Assembly (NCBI RefSeq): GCF_003053745.1
Contig: NZ_QAYE01000002.1
Coordinates: 62,001-126,000 of the forward strand
Length of the DNA stretch: 64,000 bases
Reading direction: 5' to 3'
From: Sphingomonas faeni
GTDB lineage: Bacteria > Pseudomonadota > Alphaproteobacteria > Sphingomonadales > Sphingomonadaceae
Shown here: piece by piece, positions 25,583 to 34,151 of the stretch
How the letters are laid out: every line of letters begins with the position of its first letter
How positions within the stretch are numbered: the stretch's first letter is position 1
Made by a program: the position numbers and the translations under genes
The notes under the pieces: model-generated
The model's database searches: none
What the model saw: the letters and a program-made list of their open reading frames with translations, nothing else
What the model was told of the DNA's origin: nothing

Positions 25583-27094
25583 ATGATGCGACCTTTACCG
25601 CATGGGCGGGCGTCGGTTCTTGCACTCCTGTTTCTGTCGGGTTGCGCAGTGGGGCCGCGCTATGTGGCACCGGCGACATCGGCGCCCGCGACCTATGTAG
25701 GTGGAGCGGCTGTGGATGCCCGATTGGTTCCCGCCGACGCTGCCGACATGATCAACTGGTGGCGGTCGTTTGATGACCCTGTGCTCACAGGCCTGGTCGA
25801 ACAGGCGCTCGCCCAGAACCTCGACCTCCAGCAGGCGCGCGCGCGGGTGATGCAGGCTCGTGCCGCACTGAAGGGCGCCAACGCCGCGTTATTGCCGTCG
25901 GGGCAGATCAGCGGACAGGTCGGCGAAACCTACCAGTCGCTGGAGACGCCGATCGGCCGGATCGGCAGCGCCTTTCCGCAATTCGACCGCTCGACCGAAA
26001 CGTACGAGGCGAACCTCGGCGCAAGTTGGGAACTCGATGTGTTCGGCGGACGCGATGCCGCCCGGGATGCGGCGCGGGCGGACTGGGAGGCATCGGCCGC
26101 GAGTGCCGTCGCGGCACGGCTGGTCGTCGCGGCGCAGACGGCGGACACCTATATCCTGGTCCGGGCATTGCAGGCCCGCCTCGATGTCGCGCGTTCACAG
26201 GCGGCCACGCAACAGCGCCTCGTCGGCCTGATCGCCTTGCAATATCGCAAGGGCCTCGCCGCGGAACTTCAGCTCCGGCAGGCGGAAGGGGCGTCGGCTC
26301 AGGTGCGCGCCAGCGTTCCGGCGCTCCAGAACGAGCTGGATATCGCCATGAACGCGCTCGACGTGCTCGTCGGCATGCAGCCGGGCAGCAATCGATCCCG
26401 GCTTGCCGGTCCCGCCGCGATACCATCCCCTCCCAAGGTATCGACGGCGGGCGGGCCAGCTGCGCTGCTGCGACGCCGACCCGACATCATCGCGGCCGAG
26501 CGCACGCTGGCGGCGTCGAATGCCCGGATCGGGGCGGCGGTGTCGGAATACTACCCGAAATTCTCACTCAGCGGCCTGCTAGGCACCGCCACCACGGCTG
26601 CCGGTGGCCTGTTCGGTGGCAGTGCAACGCAGGCCAGTGGCGTGCTTGGGCTGCGGTGGCGACTGTTCGACTTCGGTCGGGTCGATGCCGAGATCAGGGC
26701 GGCCAAAGGGCGCAACGCGGAAGCCCTGGCGGCCTATCGCCTGACCGTCCTGCGTGCGTCGCAGGACGTCGAGGATGCGTTTTCGACACTGGTCCAACAG
26801 GAAGCACGCGCCGCGATGCTGGTACAGGGTGAGGTGTCGCTTACTCGGGCCAGGGCGACGTCCGATACGGCCTACCGGGGCGGGGTCATCAGCCTCATCG
26901 AGGTCTTGGACGCGGACCGGCGCCTGTTGGAGACGCGCGACGGGGCAATCCAGGCGCGAGCGGCCGCAAGCCGTGGCGCGGTAGCGTCGTTCCGTGCGTT
27001 GGGCGGTGGCTGGGACCCGGCTCGTATCGCCACGTCGACCGATGTCAGGGGTAGTGCCGATGCCGGTGCGGTATTGGCCAGTCAAAACAAGTGA
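25583..27094 (+). CDS. Efflux outer-membrane factor lipoprotein, NodT/OprM family
   Basis: 503 aa. A lipoprotein signal with LSGC is followed by AVGPRYVAP, the standard NodT-family start. Two repeats of the trimeric channel follow: NLDLQQARARVMQARAALKG near residue 100 and FDFGRVDAEIRAAKGRNAEA near 375. Other family marks are LGASWELDVFGGRDAARDAA and GGVISLIEVLDADRRLLETR. It is transcribed away from the TetR and RND genes and probably completes that pump. Two adjacent ATG codons (25583, 25586) are possible starts; AGGA at 25575-25578 fits the second slightly better. Confidence 0.92.
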   Translation: MMRPLPHGRASVLALLFLSGCAVGPRYVAPATSAPATYVGGAAVDARLVPADAADMINWWRSFDDPVLTGLVEQALAQNLDLQQARARVMQARAALKGANAALLPSGQISGQVGETYQSLETPIGRIGSAFPQFDRSTETYEANLGASWELDVFGGRDAARDAARADWEASAASAVAARLVVAAQTADTYILVRALQARLDVARSQAATQQRLVGLIALQYRKGLAAELQLRQAEGASAQVRASVPALQNELDIAMNALDVLVGMQPGSNRSRLAGPAAIPSPPKVSTAGGPAALLRRRPDIIAAERTLAASNARIGAAVSEYYPKFSLSGLLGTATTAAGGLFGGSATQASGVLGLRWRLFDFGRVDAEIRAAKGRNAEALAAYRLTVLRASQDVEDAFSTLVQQEARAAMLVQGEVSLTRARATSDTAYRGGVISLIEVLDADRRLLETRDGAIQARAAASRGAVASFRALGGGWDPARIATSTDVRGSADAGAVLASQNK

Positions 27095-27108
27095 AGGGAG
27101 GGAATGCC

Positions 27109-27564
27109 ATGTCGTCAATTGCTGCTGAAGGTCCTGATGGGCTAGCCCAGGTTCGCGCGTTGCTCGCGACCGGACGGCAACCGCCACTCGGCGAAAAACT
27201 CGGTATTTCGCTGATCGAAGCGGACCATGGGCTCGCGGTCTTCGAGGCAACGCCAGACGGCAGCTCGTACAATCCGATGGGGTCGGTCCATGGCGGGTAC
27301 ATTGCGACGATCCTCGACAGCGCCTGCGGCATCGCGGCCCATACGGCGCTGAAGCCGGGATACGGGTACACGACGCTGGAGTTGAAGGTATCGTTCGTGA
27401 AGGGGCTTAGCAGCACCAGCGGCACGATCCGCGCCACCGGCCGGCTGATCTCGATAGGGCGGCGTGCGGCCTTTACCGAGGCCACACTACACAACGACAA
27501 GGGGCAGGTCTGTGCGACGGCAACGTCGACCTTATTGGTGTTCGAGCTGCCGCCAGGGAAGTGA
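27109..27564 (+). CDS. Hotdog-fold thioesterase, PaaI family
   Basis: 151 aa, acyl-CoA thioesterase of the PaaI type. The catalytic-region motif NPMGSVHGGYIATILDSACG (about residues 54-73) and the substrate-lining YTTLELKVSFVKGL are clear. The GGGAGGGA ribosome site sets the ATG at 27109. It lies 14 bases after the OMF stop on the same strand and may be co-transcribed, although a role in efflux is not apparent. The acyl-CoA substrate is unknown. Confidence 0.88.
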   Translation: MSSIAAEGPDGLAQVRALLATGRQPPLGEKLGISLIEADHGLAVFEATPDGSSYNPMGSVHGGYIATILDSACGIAAHTALKPGYGYTTLELKVSFVKGLSSTSGTIRATGRLISIGRRAAFTEATLHNDKGQVCATATSTLLVFELPPGK

Positions 27565-27631
27565 GATCCCGTTCTCGCTGCCGGTTATTGTTCGGTTCGG
27601 CACAACCGGCGGCGCCAAGCCAGCGTGCCGA

Positions 27632-28372
27632 TCAATGCGGAGCAGTGACCTCGCGGTTGCGCGTGACTATGGTTTCGTGACTGGGCGGGGTCTCGCTGCT
27701 GGCAAATTCAGACATCAGGGCGTCACGATTCCGCGGTGCATCGTCCTTGACCGCCTGAGCCAGCGCGGTCTCAAGTTCTGGCGCCGTCAGTTCGGTGCAG
27801 TACGCGGGCGTACCGGGCTGATGCCGCCATGACCCGTCAATGTCGCCAGCATCGACGGGATCGAAGCCGGCAGCGTCGACGAGCTTCGCCGCGACCGCCT
27901 TGGCCGCTCGGTCGTCGCCCGAGATCGGCATCGCGATCCGGTGTGCATCCCCTAAGGGCTTGCCGGCGTCCGCGAGCGTCTTGGCAAGGGCTGCGTTGAA
28001 CGTCTTGATGACCGGGTGGCCAAGCTGCTCGCTGGACCAGATGCTTTCTGGCTTGCCCTCGTCAATCTCGGCAATCCGAGTGCCGAACTGCGGGTAATAG
28101 TTCGAGGTGTCGATCACGACGACATCTGCCGGGACATCGGCAAACAGCGTCGCAACGTCGGGAATGCTGGCGAACGGTATCGAGAGGACGATGACCTCGA
28201 CATTCCTGACGGCGTCCTCGGAGGTGACGGCGGCGGCGCCGATTTGCCCCGCCTGATCGCGAATGTCGTCGGGGCCCTTGGACCCTGCGAGTTTGACGGT
28301 GTGCCCTGCTGCAACGAGCTTGCGGGCGATCGTGCCACCAATGTTGCCTGCGCCGATAATGCCGATGTTCAT
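27632..28372 (-). CDS. NADPH-dependent F420 reductase-like dinucleotide-binding protein
   Basis: 246 aa. The N-terminal Rossmann motif NIGIIGAGNIGGTIARKLV is followed by VKLAGSKGPDDIRD and VIVLSIPFASIPDVATLFAD, VVIDTSNYYPQFG and HPVIKTFNAALAKTL, the pattern of NADP-oxidoreductase coenzyme-F420-dependent-like proteins widespread in bacteria that lack F420. The ATG at 28372 has AAAGG upstream. It follows the FMN monooxygenase gene by 38 bases on the same strand, suggesting a two-gene unit in which it supplies or rebalances reduced cofactor. The precise reaction is unknown. Confidence 0.83.
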   Translation of the reverse strand: MNIGIIGAGNIGGTIARKLVAAGHTVKLAGSKGPDDIRDQAGQIGAAAVTSEDAVRNVEVIVLSIPFASIPDVATLFADVPADVVVIDTSNYYPQFGTRIAEIDEGKPESIWSSEQLGHPVIKTFNAALAKTLADAGKPLGDAHRIAMPISGDDRAAKAVAAKLVDAAGFDPVDAGDIDGSWRHQPGTPAYCTELTAPELETALAQAVKDDAPRNRDALMSEFASSETPPSHETIVTRNREVTAPH

Positions 28373-28410
28373 GCTGGTACCTTTCGGATGATGTCTGGAA
28401 TCAAAGTGCG

Positions 28411-29739
28411 TCAAGCGCTGACGCGTGGATCGAGCCCGTACTGGGCGGGCGCGCCGAGGTGATCGCGAAGGGTCGTTCCTGCGTAGTCGCGATGGAACAG
28501 TCCGCGCTCCTGCAGGATGGGGACGACCCCATCTACGAAGGCATCCACGCCATCATCGTAGATGTCAGGCGACACCCAGAAGCCATCGACCGCGCCCGCT
28601 TCGAACCATTCCTGCATGTGATCGGCTGCCTCGACAGCGGGCCCGACGATGGCGGGATGATAGTCGATCACGCCCTGCGCCAGGATGTCGCTTACGCTCC
28701 ATCCTTCACGCGCGATCCTGAGTGCGTTTGCGGCGCGAGGATCGCGGGGCGACGGCCGTGCCGAGGCAAGCTGCTCCGGCGACAGCGGGTCATTCAGACG
28801 CGTCGGATCAAGCCTTACCCCCAGCATCTGCCCAAGATATCCGGCACGCTCCGGGAAGGTTCGTCCGGTCATCTTCGTGCGTCGATCGAGCCCACTGCGC
28901 CGATCGGCGGTGATCGTCGTCATCAGTCCAGCGAAATACTTGACCTCGTCGGGATCGCGGCCAGCGGCTTCCGCTGCATTTCGCAAGGCATTCCGCTGCG
29001 CGCGCGCGTCTTCGATCGTGAAGGCCGCGCCTATCAGAGCGTTGGCATGCCGCCCGGCGACTGCATGCGCGTTCGGGCTGCCACCGGCGTGAAAGACGAT
29101 CGGCTGCCCCTGTTCGGAGGGCGGGATATAGAGGGGCCCGCGGGAGGCGACGAACTTGCCACCCATGTTGATGGGGGCAATCTCGCTGGCGTCGGCAAAG
29201 CGGCCGGTTTCCTGATCATGCGTCCAGGCATCGCGACCCCAACTGCCCCAGAGTGCCTGTACCAGCTGGATCGTCTCGAAGGCCCGACCGTATCGATCCG
29301 GGCTGGAAGGAAGGCGCTTTCCGTAGTTCGCAGCGACGTCTTCGCCGCTTGAGGTGACGGCGTTCCATCCCGCCCGTCCGTGGCTCATGACGTCCAGCGC
29401 CTTGAACTGCCGAGCCAGATTATAGGGCTCGTTGAATGTGGTCGAACCGGTAGCGACGAGCCCGATACGACTGGTCTCGCGAGCAACCGCAGCGAGCGTC
29501 AGCATCACGTCGAGGTTGAAGTGCGGGGGTTCGTTCTCGATGTCGGCGACCACGCTGGGACCGTCCGGCAGGAACAGAAACTGGAGCTTCCCACGCTCAG
29601 CCGCCTGAGCATGGCGAACCTTTGCGTCGAAGCTCGCATAGCTCGCCGGATCGACCCCCGGCATGCGCCATGACCCGGGTTGGGAGCCGTAGCCATTACC
29701 CAATTGCATGCCGATGATCATCTGCCGCGCCATCATCAT
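28411..29739 (-). CDS. FMN-dependent monooxygenase, NtaA/SnaA/DszA family
   Basis: 442 aa luciferase-like flavin monooxygenase. Family marks are the N-terminal GSWRMPGVDPASYASFD, AERGKLQFLFLPDG, RETSRIGLVATGSTTFNEPY, the SHGRAGWNAVTS motif, and late WFEAGAVDGFWVSPDIYDDG. Enzymes of this clade oxidise chelators, sulfur heterocycles or other xenobiotics with FMNH2 supplied by a partner reductase. No classical flavin reductase is adjacent; the dinucleotide-binding gene downstream is a possible partner. It is divergent from a TetR gene, with two matching palindromes between, so inducible expression is likely. Three consecutive ATG codons make the exact start uncertain by two residues. Confidence 0.88.
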   Translation of the reverse strand: MMMARQMIIGMQLGNGYGSQPGSWRMPGVDPASYASFDAKVRHAQAAERGKLQFLFLPDGPSVVADIENEPPHFNLDVMLTLAAVARETSRIGLVATGSTTFNEPYNLARQFKALDVMSHGRAGWNAVTSSGEDVAANYGKRLPSSPDRYGRAFETIQLVQALWGSWGRDAWTHDQETGRFADASEIAPINMGGKFVASRGPLYIPPSEQGQPIVFHAGGSPNAHAVAGRHANALIGAAFTIEDARAQRNALRNAAEAAGRDPDEVKYFAGLMTTITADRRSGLDRRTKMTGRTFPERAGYLGQMLGVRLDPTRLNDPLSPEQLASARPSPRDPRAANALRIAREGWSVSDILAQGVIDYHPAIVGPAVEAADHMQEWFEAGAVDGFWVSPDIYDDGVDAFVDGVVPILQERGLFHRDYAGTTLRDHLGAPAQYGLDPRVSA

Positions 29740-29805
29740 TCCTTGCTGAGCCGTACCAGCGGTGCGTGCCCTCTACTTTGCCAAACCGGAGAAACACCCT
29801 ATATG

Positions 29806-29850
29806 CGGGGACGTTCTCCGCTTGAACTGCAGATACGGAGACACTCCCCG
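29806..29850. promoter_or_regulatory. Paired TetR operators between the monooxygenase and TetR genes
   Basis: CGGGGACGTTCTCCG (29806-29820) and CGGAGACACTCCCCG (29836-29850) both fit the palindrome CGGnGAnnnTCnCCG. Their centres are exactly 30 bp apart, about three helical turns, so two dimers could bind one DNA face. A further half-like CGGAGA lies at 29788. The site just precedes the TetR start, consistent with autoregulation. Confidence 0.6.
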
Positions 29851-29874
29851 GTATTCAAGGCCTCGCGATCGACG

Positions 29875-30459
29875 ATGACAAATTCGGCCACGCAGCGACG
29901 CCCGCGTAAGGATGCACAGCAGAACCGAACGCATATCCTCCAGGTGGCGCGAGAGGCTCTGACCAGCGCTGGGGGCGATGTATCGATGGACGGCATCGCC
30001 AAGCAGGCGGGCGTCGGCTCCGGGACGCTGTATCGGCATTTCCCGAACAAGGATGCGCTGCTCGCTGCACTGCTCGATGCGCATCACGAGGGTTTGGACC
30101 AGCGCCGCGCGCGCATCGAGGCGGAAGTGAGCGATGCCGGCCAAGCGCTACACCAGTGGATCGACGCACTGGGCGACTGGATGCTGGGCTATGACGGCTT
30201 GTCCGATTCACTTCGGGCGGCGTGGTCGCGGACCAATTCACCACTGACGCCAACGTGCCAGAACGTCGTCGATACCACCGAGGTATTTCTCCGAGCCGCG
30301 CAGGATGCGGGCCTCGCCAAATCGATGTTGACCGGACGCGATATCTTTCTCGGCGCGCTCGCTGTCGCGTGGGCTACCGGCGCAACGACACCAGACGAAG
30401 CGACGGGGACGAGACTCCGCGGAATGCTGAAGAGTGGCTGGTCCAGTACGACCGCCTGA
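29875..30459 (+). CDS. TetR-family regulator of the monooxygenase unit
   Basis: 194 aa. The HTH region reads RTHILQVAREALTSAGGDVS, then MDGIAKQAGVGSGTLYRHFP (about residues 18-55), typical TetR. The C-terminal domain (WIDALGDWMLGYDGL, MLTGRDIFLGALAVAWATG) resembles the SbtR-like C-terminal domain of many TetR regulators. The ATG at 29875 is chosen because upstream codons overlap the palindromic operators; a start at 29803 would put the operators inside the gene. It is divergent from the monooxygenase gene, which it probably represses. Confidence 0.87.
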   Translation: MTNSATQRRPRKDAQQNRTHILQVAREALTSAGGDVSMDGIAKQAGVGSGTLYRHFPNKDALLAALLDAHHEGLDQRRARIEAEVSDAGQALHQWIDALGDWMLGYDGLSDSLRAAWSRTNSPLTPTCQNVVDTTEVFLRAAQDAGLAKSMLTGRDIFLGALAVAWATGATTPDEATGTRLRGMLKSGWSSTTA

Positions 30460-30939
30460 GGCTCATCTTGCTTTCCCTCCCGTCGAGATCAGTTCGGGCG
30501 TTTCGGCTGCCGCCGCGATCTTACCGGAAGCGGACCGTCTGCTATCCCCGTTATCACGACGTTCATGCCGGATAATCGTACCTCGATCGCGATCAGCACG
30601 GCGATGAATGAGTATCCGCAGTTGGGAAGCGGGGAAGGGGGCGCGCGAATGTCCGGTGCGGCACGCCGGCCGGTAGGTCGCCACTACGATAGGCGAACAG
30701 GATCGCCCGAGCCGCGACCCCTTAACCGCGCGCATTTCCTCAGGATGTTGCGCGCCGCGACTGGCAGTGCATCGGTATGCCGGAATAGGCGGTCAGGGCA
30801 CCCATGCGATCGCCTTACTCGATTGCTGTCATTGAGATCTCCGGTTTCGCGCGGATGGGCTTCTCGTTCAGGGAGACCTCTCGCCGCACGTCCTGTGCGG
30901 GTGTGCCGCTTTGGCGGTACGCGAGAACCAGGGGTATCC
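30460..30939. other. Upstream region of the catalase gene
   Basis: 480 bases between a TetR stop and the catalase start. The catalase frame stays open across most of it, but the translation is Arg/Ser/Pro-rich and unlike a protein. A perfect hairpin CCGCAC-GTCCT-GTGCGG lies at 30884-30900, about 40 bases before the catalase ATG, possibly a leader structure. No convincing OxyR site was found. Confidence 0.45.
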
Positions 30940-32643
30940 ATGACGAATTCGAAGAGCCGCCAGACGCTGGTGGCAATGTTGCTCACCGCTGCGTCGGCAA
31001 GCGCAATGATCCAGCCGGTCGGCGCGCAGACGATGGCGCCAGCCGAAACGCAGGCCGAGACCCGCATGACCACCGCGGCCGCGCCGGTCAGCGCCGGCAA
31101 GCCCGCGCTCGCGCAGGCCGGTGTCGCCGGCACGGTCGATGCGAAGGGCGATGCCGGCAGTGCCGCAGCCCCGCAGATGACCCGCGACAATGGCGCGCCG
31201 ATCGGTGAGAACCGTCACTCGAAGGCAGCCGGCGATCTGGGGCCGGTGCTGCTCGAAGACACCACGCTGATCGAGAAGCTGGCGCGTTTCGACCGCGAGC
31301 GGGAGCCCGAGCGCGTCGTCCATGCGCGAGGCACCGGCGCGCACGGCGTGTTCACCGCCACCGCCGACATCTCGACCATCACCAACGCATCGCTCTTCGC
31401 GAACGGCAAGCAGACGCCGGTGTTCGTCCGCTTTTCGACCGTGATCCATCCGTCGGGCAGTCCCGAGGGTATGCGCGATCCGCGTGGCTTCGCGACCAAG
31501 TTCTACACCGACCAGGGCAATTGGGACCTCGTCGGCAACAACCTGCCGATCTTCTTCATCCGCGACGCGATCCAGTTTCCGGACATGATCCATTCGCTGA
31601 AGCCGTCGCCGGTGACGAACAAGCAGGATCCCAACCGGTTCTTCGACTTCTTCTCGGCCACGCCCGAGGCGACCAACATGCTCGCCCACGTCTATTCGAA
31701 CCTCGGCACGCCCGCGTCCTACCGGACGATGGACGGCAATGGCGTCCACGCGTTCAAGCTGGTCAATGCCAAGGGCGAGACCGTGTTCGCCAAGTTCCGC
31801 TGGATCAGCCGCCAGGGCGTGAAGAACCTCAACGGCGCGCAGGTCGCGACCGTGTCGTGGAACTACCTGACCGACGATCTCTACGGCGAGATCGCAAAGG
31901 GCGACTTCCCGACCTGGGACCTGATGGTCCAGACGATGAAGCCGTCAGAGTTCGCCAAGCTCGATTACAACCCGTTCGACGACACCAAGGAGTGGCTGGG
32001 CGTGCCGTTCCGCAAGATCGGCGAGATGACGCTCAACAAGGTGCCGACCAACTTCTTCGAGTTCACCGAGCAGTCGGCGTTCGCGCCGGCCAATATGGTG
32101 CCGGGGATCGAGGCGTCGCCCGATCGCATGCTGCAGGGCCGGCTGTTCTCCTATTCGGACACGCAGCGTCACCGGATCGGTGCCAACGTCATGCAGTTGC
32201 CGGTCAACCGGCCGCTCGCCAGCGTCGTCAACAACAACCAGGACGGCCAGCTCGATCACGCCACGCGGACCTCGGATGTGAACTACTTCCCGGCCGCAAC
32301 CGCCGCGAAGTCGACCGATGCGCGCTATCGCGCCTCGACCTACGCGGTCGATGCGACGGTCGATGCCAAGCCGATCGCGAAGACCAACAACTTCGCGCAG
32401 GCAGGCGACTTTTACCGCGCGCTTAAGGCACAGGATCGGACCGACCTCGTCACCAACCTGGCGGGCGACCTGAACGTCGTGACGTCGGCGCGGACGAAGA
32501 CGATCATGGTCAGCTATTTCTACCAGGCGGACCAGGACTTCGGCACGCGCCTCGCGACCGCGGTCAACGTACCGATGGCGGACGTGTCGCGCGCCGTGGC
32601 AGAGTACCGCACCGCCAACCCGGCGCAGACCGCGCGCCGCTAA
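30940..32643 (+). CDS. katB: Exported haem catalase (clade 3, KatB-like)
   Basis: 567 aa monofunctional catalase converting hydrogen peroxide to water and oxygen. A Sec signal (MLLTAASASAMIQPVGAQ) and an Ala-rich linker of about 60 residues precede the catalase core, so it acts in the periplasm. The core begins NGAPIGENRHSKAAGDLGPV. Active-site motifs are present: the distal His in VVHARGTGAHGVF, Asn in LVGNNLPIFFIRDAIQFPD, and the haem-ligating Tyr in GRLFSYSDTQRHRIG. The start is set by GGGG eight bases upstream and the signal peptide. An ankyrin gene follows by 67 bases, the same arrangement as katB-ankB in P. aeruginosa. Confidence 0.93.
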   Translation: MTNSKSRQTLVAMLLTAASASAMIQPVGAQTMAPAETQAETRMTTAAAPVSAGKPALAQAGVAGTVDAKGDAGSAAAPQMTRDNGAPIGENRHSKAAGDLGPVLLEDTTLIEKLARFDREREPERVVHARGTGAHGVFTATADISTITNASLFANGKQTPVFVRFSTVIHPSGSPEGMRDPRGFATKFYTDQGNWDLVGNNLPIFFIRDAIQFPDMIHSLKPSPVTNKQDPNRFFDFFSATPEATNMLAHVYSNLGTPASYRTMDGNGVHAFKLVNAKGETVFAKFRWISRQGVKNLNGAQVATVSWNYLTDDLYGEIAKGDFPTWDLMVQTMKPSEFAKLDYNPFDDTKEWLGVPFRKIGEMTLNKVPTNFFEFTEQSAFAPANMVPGIEASPDRMLQGRLFSYSDTQRHRIGANVMQLPVNRPLASVVNNNQDGQLDHATRTSDVNYFPAATAAKSTDARYRASTYAVDATVDAKPIAKTNNFAQAGDFYRALKAQDRTDLVTNLAGDLNVVTSARTKTIMVSYFYQADQDFGTRLATAVNVPMADVSRAVAEYRTANPAQTARR

Positions 32644-32710
32644 CGGTAGGGCAGGGGGCGCGGTGTGACCCGTGCCCCCCCCATTTTGCTTTCGAGAAAC
32701 GAGACTGACG

Positions 32711-33280
32711 ATGCTGATATTCCTCGCGGCGCTCGCCGCAGCCGCAGCGCCGCAAGCTGCGCCCGCCAACCGGCCGGTATCGCCTGCGGTGGTCGCGCCA
32801 TCGCCTGAACGCCGCCAGCAATTGCTGTTCGACGCCGCCCGGCTCGGTCGCACCGACATGATCGATCCGCTGCTCAAGGCGGGCGCGGACATCAACGCGT
32901 ATGACGATCGCGGTTTCACGCCATTGATCCTCGCGGCCTATAACGGTCAGGCGGCGACCGTCGACGTGCTGATCGCGACGGGCGCGGACGCGTGTCGTCC
33001 CGATCGCGACCAGGGCAACACCGCGCAGATGGGCGTCGCCTTCAAGGGCGAGGACGCGGTCGCCGCACGTTTGTTGAAGGCCGGATGCGACGTGAACGCG
33101 CGCAACAACGCCGGCCAGACCGCGCTGATGATGGCATCGCTCTTCAACCGCACGCGGCAGGTCGACATGCTGCTCGCTGCAGGTGCCAATCGTTCGATCC
33201 AAGATGCCGCGGGCCGCTCGGCAAGCTCGGTCGCCGCCGATCAGGGCAACGCTCCGATGGCGGCACGCGTAAAGCACTGA
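32711..33280 (+). CDS. ankB: Exported ankyrin-repeat protein, AnkB-like partner of catalase
   Basis: 189 aa. A signal peptide (MLIFLAALAAAAAPQAAP) is followed by four ankyrin repeats from about residue 45: FDAARLGRTDMIDPLLKAGA, DDRGFTPLILAAYNGQAA, KGEDAVAARLLKAGCDVNAR, NNAGQTALMMASLFNRTRQV. In P. aeruginosa the periplasmic ankyrin protein AnkB, encoded after katB, is needed for full catalase activity and peroxide resistance. Gene order, export signal and size match that role here. Whether the two are on one transcript cannot be seen. Confidence 0.85.
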   Translation: MLIFLAALAAAAAPQAAPANRPVSPAVVAPSPERRQQLLFDAARLGRTDMIDPLLKAGADINAYDDRGFTPLILAAYNGQAATVDVLIATGADACRPDRDQGNTAQMGVAFKGEDAVAARLLKAGCDVNARNNAGQTALMMASLFNRTRQVDMLLAAGANRSIQDAAGRSASSVAADQGNAPMAARVKH

Positions 33281-33341
33281 GTGTCGCTGTCGTTCCGCAC
33301 GAACCGGTCGCCGGCACGTGCGGAACGACGAAGAGGATCAG

Positions 33342-34061
33342 TTACGGCCGATTGTCGAGTTCCGGCACGCCGCTGTTGCGGTCCGCATAGGCAGCGAGGA
33401 ACGTCGGCCGCTCCTGCCAGCGCCGCCAGAACGCGTCGATATGCTCGTAGCGCTCGTCGAGCGGCATCGCGTTCACCGCAAACTTCGAGAACGCGATCGC
33501 GGTCGCCATCGTGATGTCTGAGAAGGTCGGCTCGTCACCGCCCAGCATCCACGCGCGACCGTCCGACAGATGCCGGTCGACCAGCGCGGTATGCGCCAGC
33601 GCCTCCTTGCGGCAATGCTCGCCCCACGCGGCGTTCGCGGTCAGCTCGAGCTTGGGGCCGAGACCCTGATGCAGGACGTGGAACGCGGTTGTGATGCGGT
33701 AGAGGATGTGCACCCAGATGCGGTTGTCCCACATCATGTCGAGACCCTGCTGCTCCGGCGTCTCGCCCATGATCCGCCGACCCGGATATGCCTGATCGAG
33801 ATAGCGAACGACTGCGGCCGTCTCTGAGATGAAGCTGCCATCCGCCAGTTCGAGCGTCGGCGTCTCGCCCCACGGATTCATCTTCAGGTGCTTCCACTGC
33901 CGCTGCTCGCCGACCGGCGACATGTCGTAGACCGTTTCGTCGAAGCGGTCGGCAATGCCCTTTTCGTGCAGGAAGATGCGCAGGCGCTGCGGGTTCGGGA
34001 AGGCGGACGGGGAGGTGAACAGGCGAAGTTTTGCGGTCGATGGCGACGTTTGAACGGTCAT
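33342..34061 (-). CDS. Glutathione S-transferase family protein
   Basis: 239 aa cytosolic GST. The thioredoxin-like N-terminal domain has LRLFTSPSAFPNPQRLRIFL, MNPWGETPTLELADGSFISE and the conserved SETAAVVRYLDQAYP; the helical C-terminal domain has MLGGDEPTFSDITMATAIAF. It is similar to bacterial GSTs annotated as stress or detoxification enzymes. It is divergent from a TetR gene with two matching 18-bp sites between them, so it is probably the regulator's target. The substrate is unknown. Confidence 0.87.
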   Translation of the reverse strand: MTVQTSPSTAKLRLFTSPSAFPNPQRLRIFLHEKGIADRFDETVYDMSPVGEQRQWKHLKMNPWGETPTLELADGSFISETAAVVRYLDQAYPGRRIMGETPEQQGLDMMWDNRIWVHILYRITTAFHVLHQGLGPKLELTANAAWGEHCRKEALAHTALVDRHLSDGRAWMLGGDEPTFSDITMATAIAFSKFAVNAMPLDERYEHIDAFWRRWQERPTFLAAYADRNSGVPELDNRP

Positions 34062-34070
34062 GACATATCC

Positions 34071-34146
34071 CTACCAAGTGATCGGTAGTGGCTAACTGCG
34101 TGCTTGCGCGGCGCGCGTCAACGTCTATCTACCAGTTGGTCGGTTG
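34071..34146. promoter_or_regulatory. Two copies of an 18-bp candidate TetR operator
   Basis: CTACCAAGTGATCGGTAG (34071-34088) and CTACCAGTTGGTCGGTTG (34129-34146) share 14 of 18 bases, and the first has perfect CTACC/GGTAG arms. One copy abuts the GST start and the other the TetR start, fitting one repressor controlling both directions. Confidence 0.55.
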
Positions 34147-34151
34147 GCGGG

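Noticed and set aside
30463..30735. 90-aa minus-strand frame before the catalase gene
   Set aside because: Arg/Ser-rich, no domain, and inside a probable promoter region.
30690..30860. Possible OxyR site upstream of the catalase gene
   Set aside because: Only isolated GATAG-like half sites were seen, without the spaced tetrad pattern.
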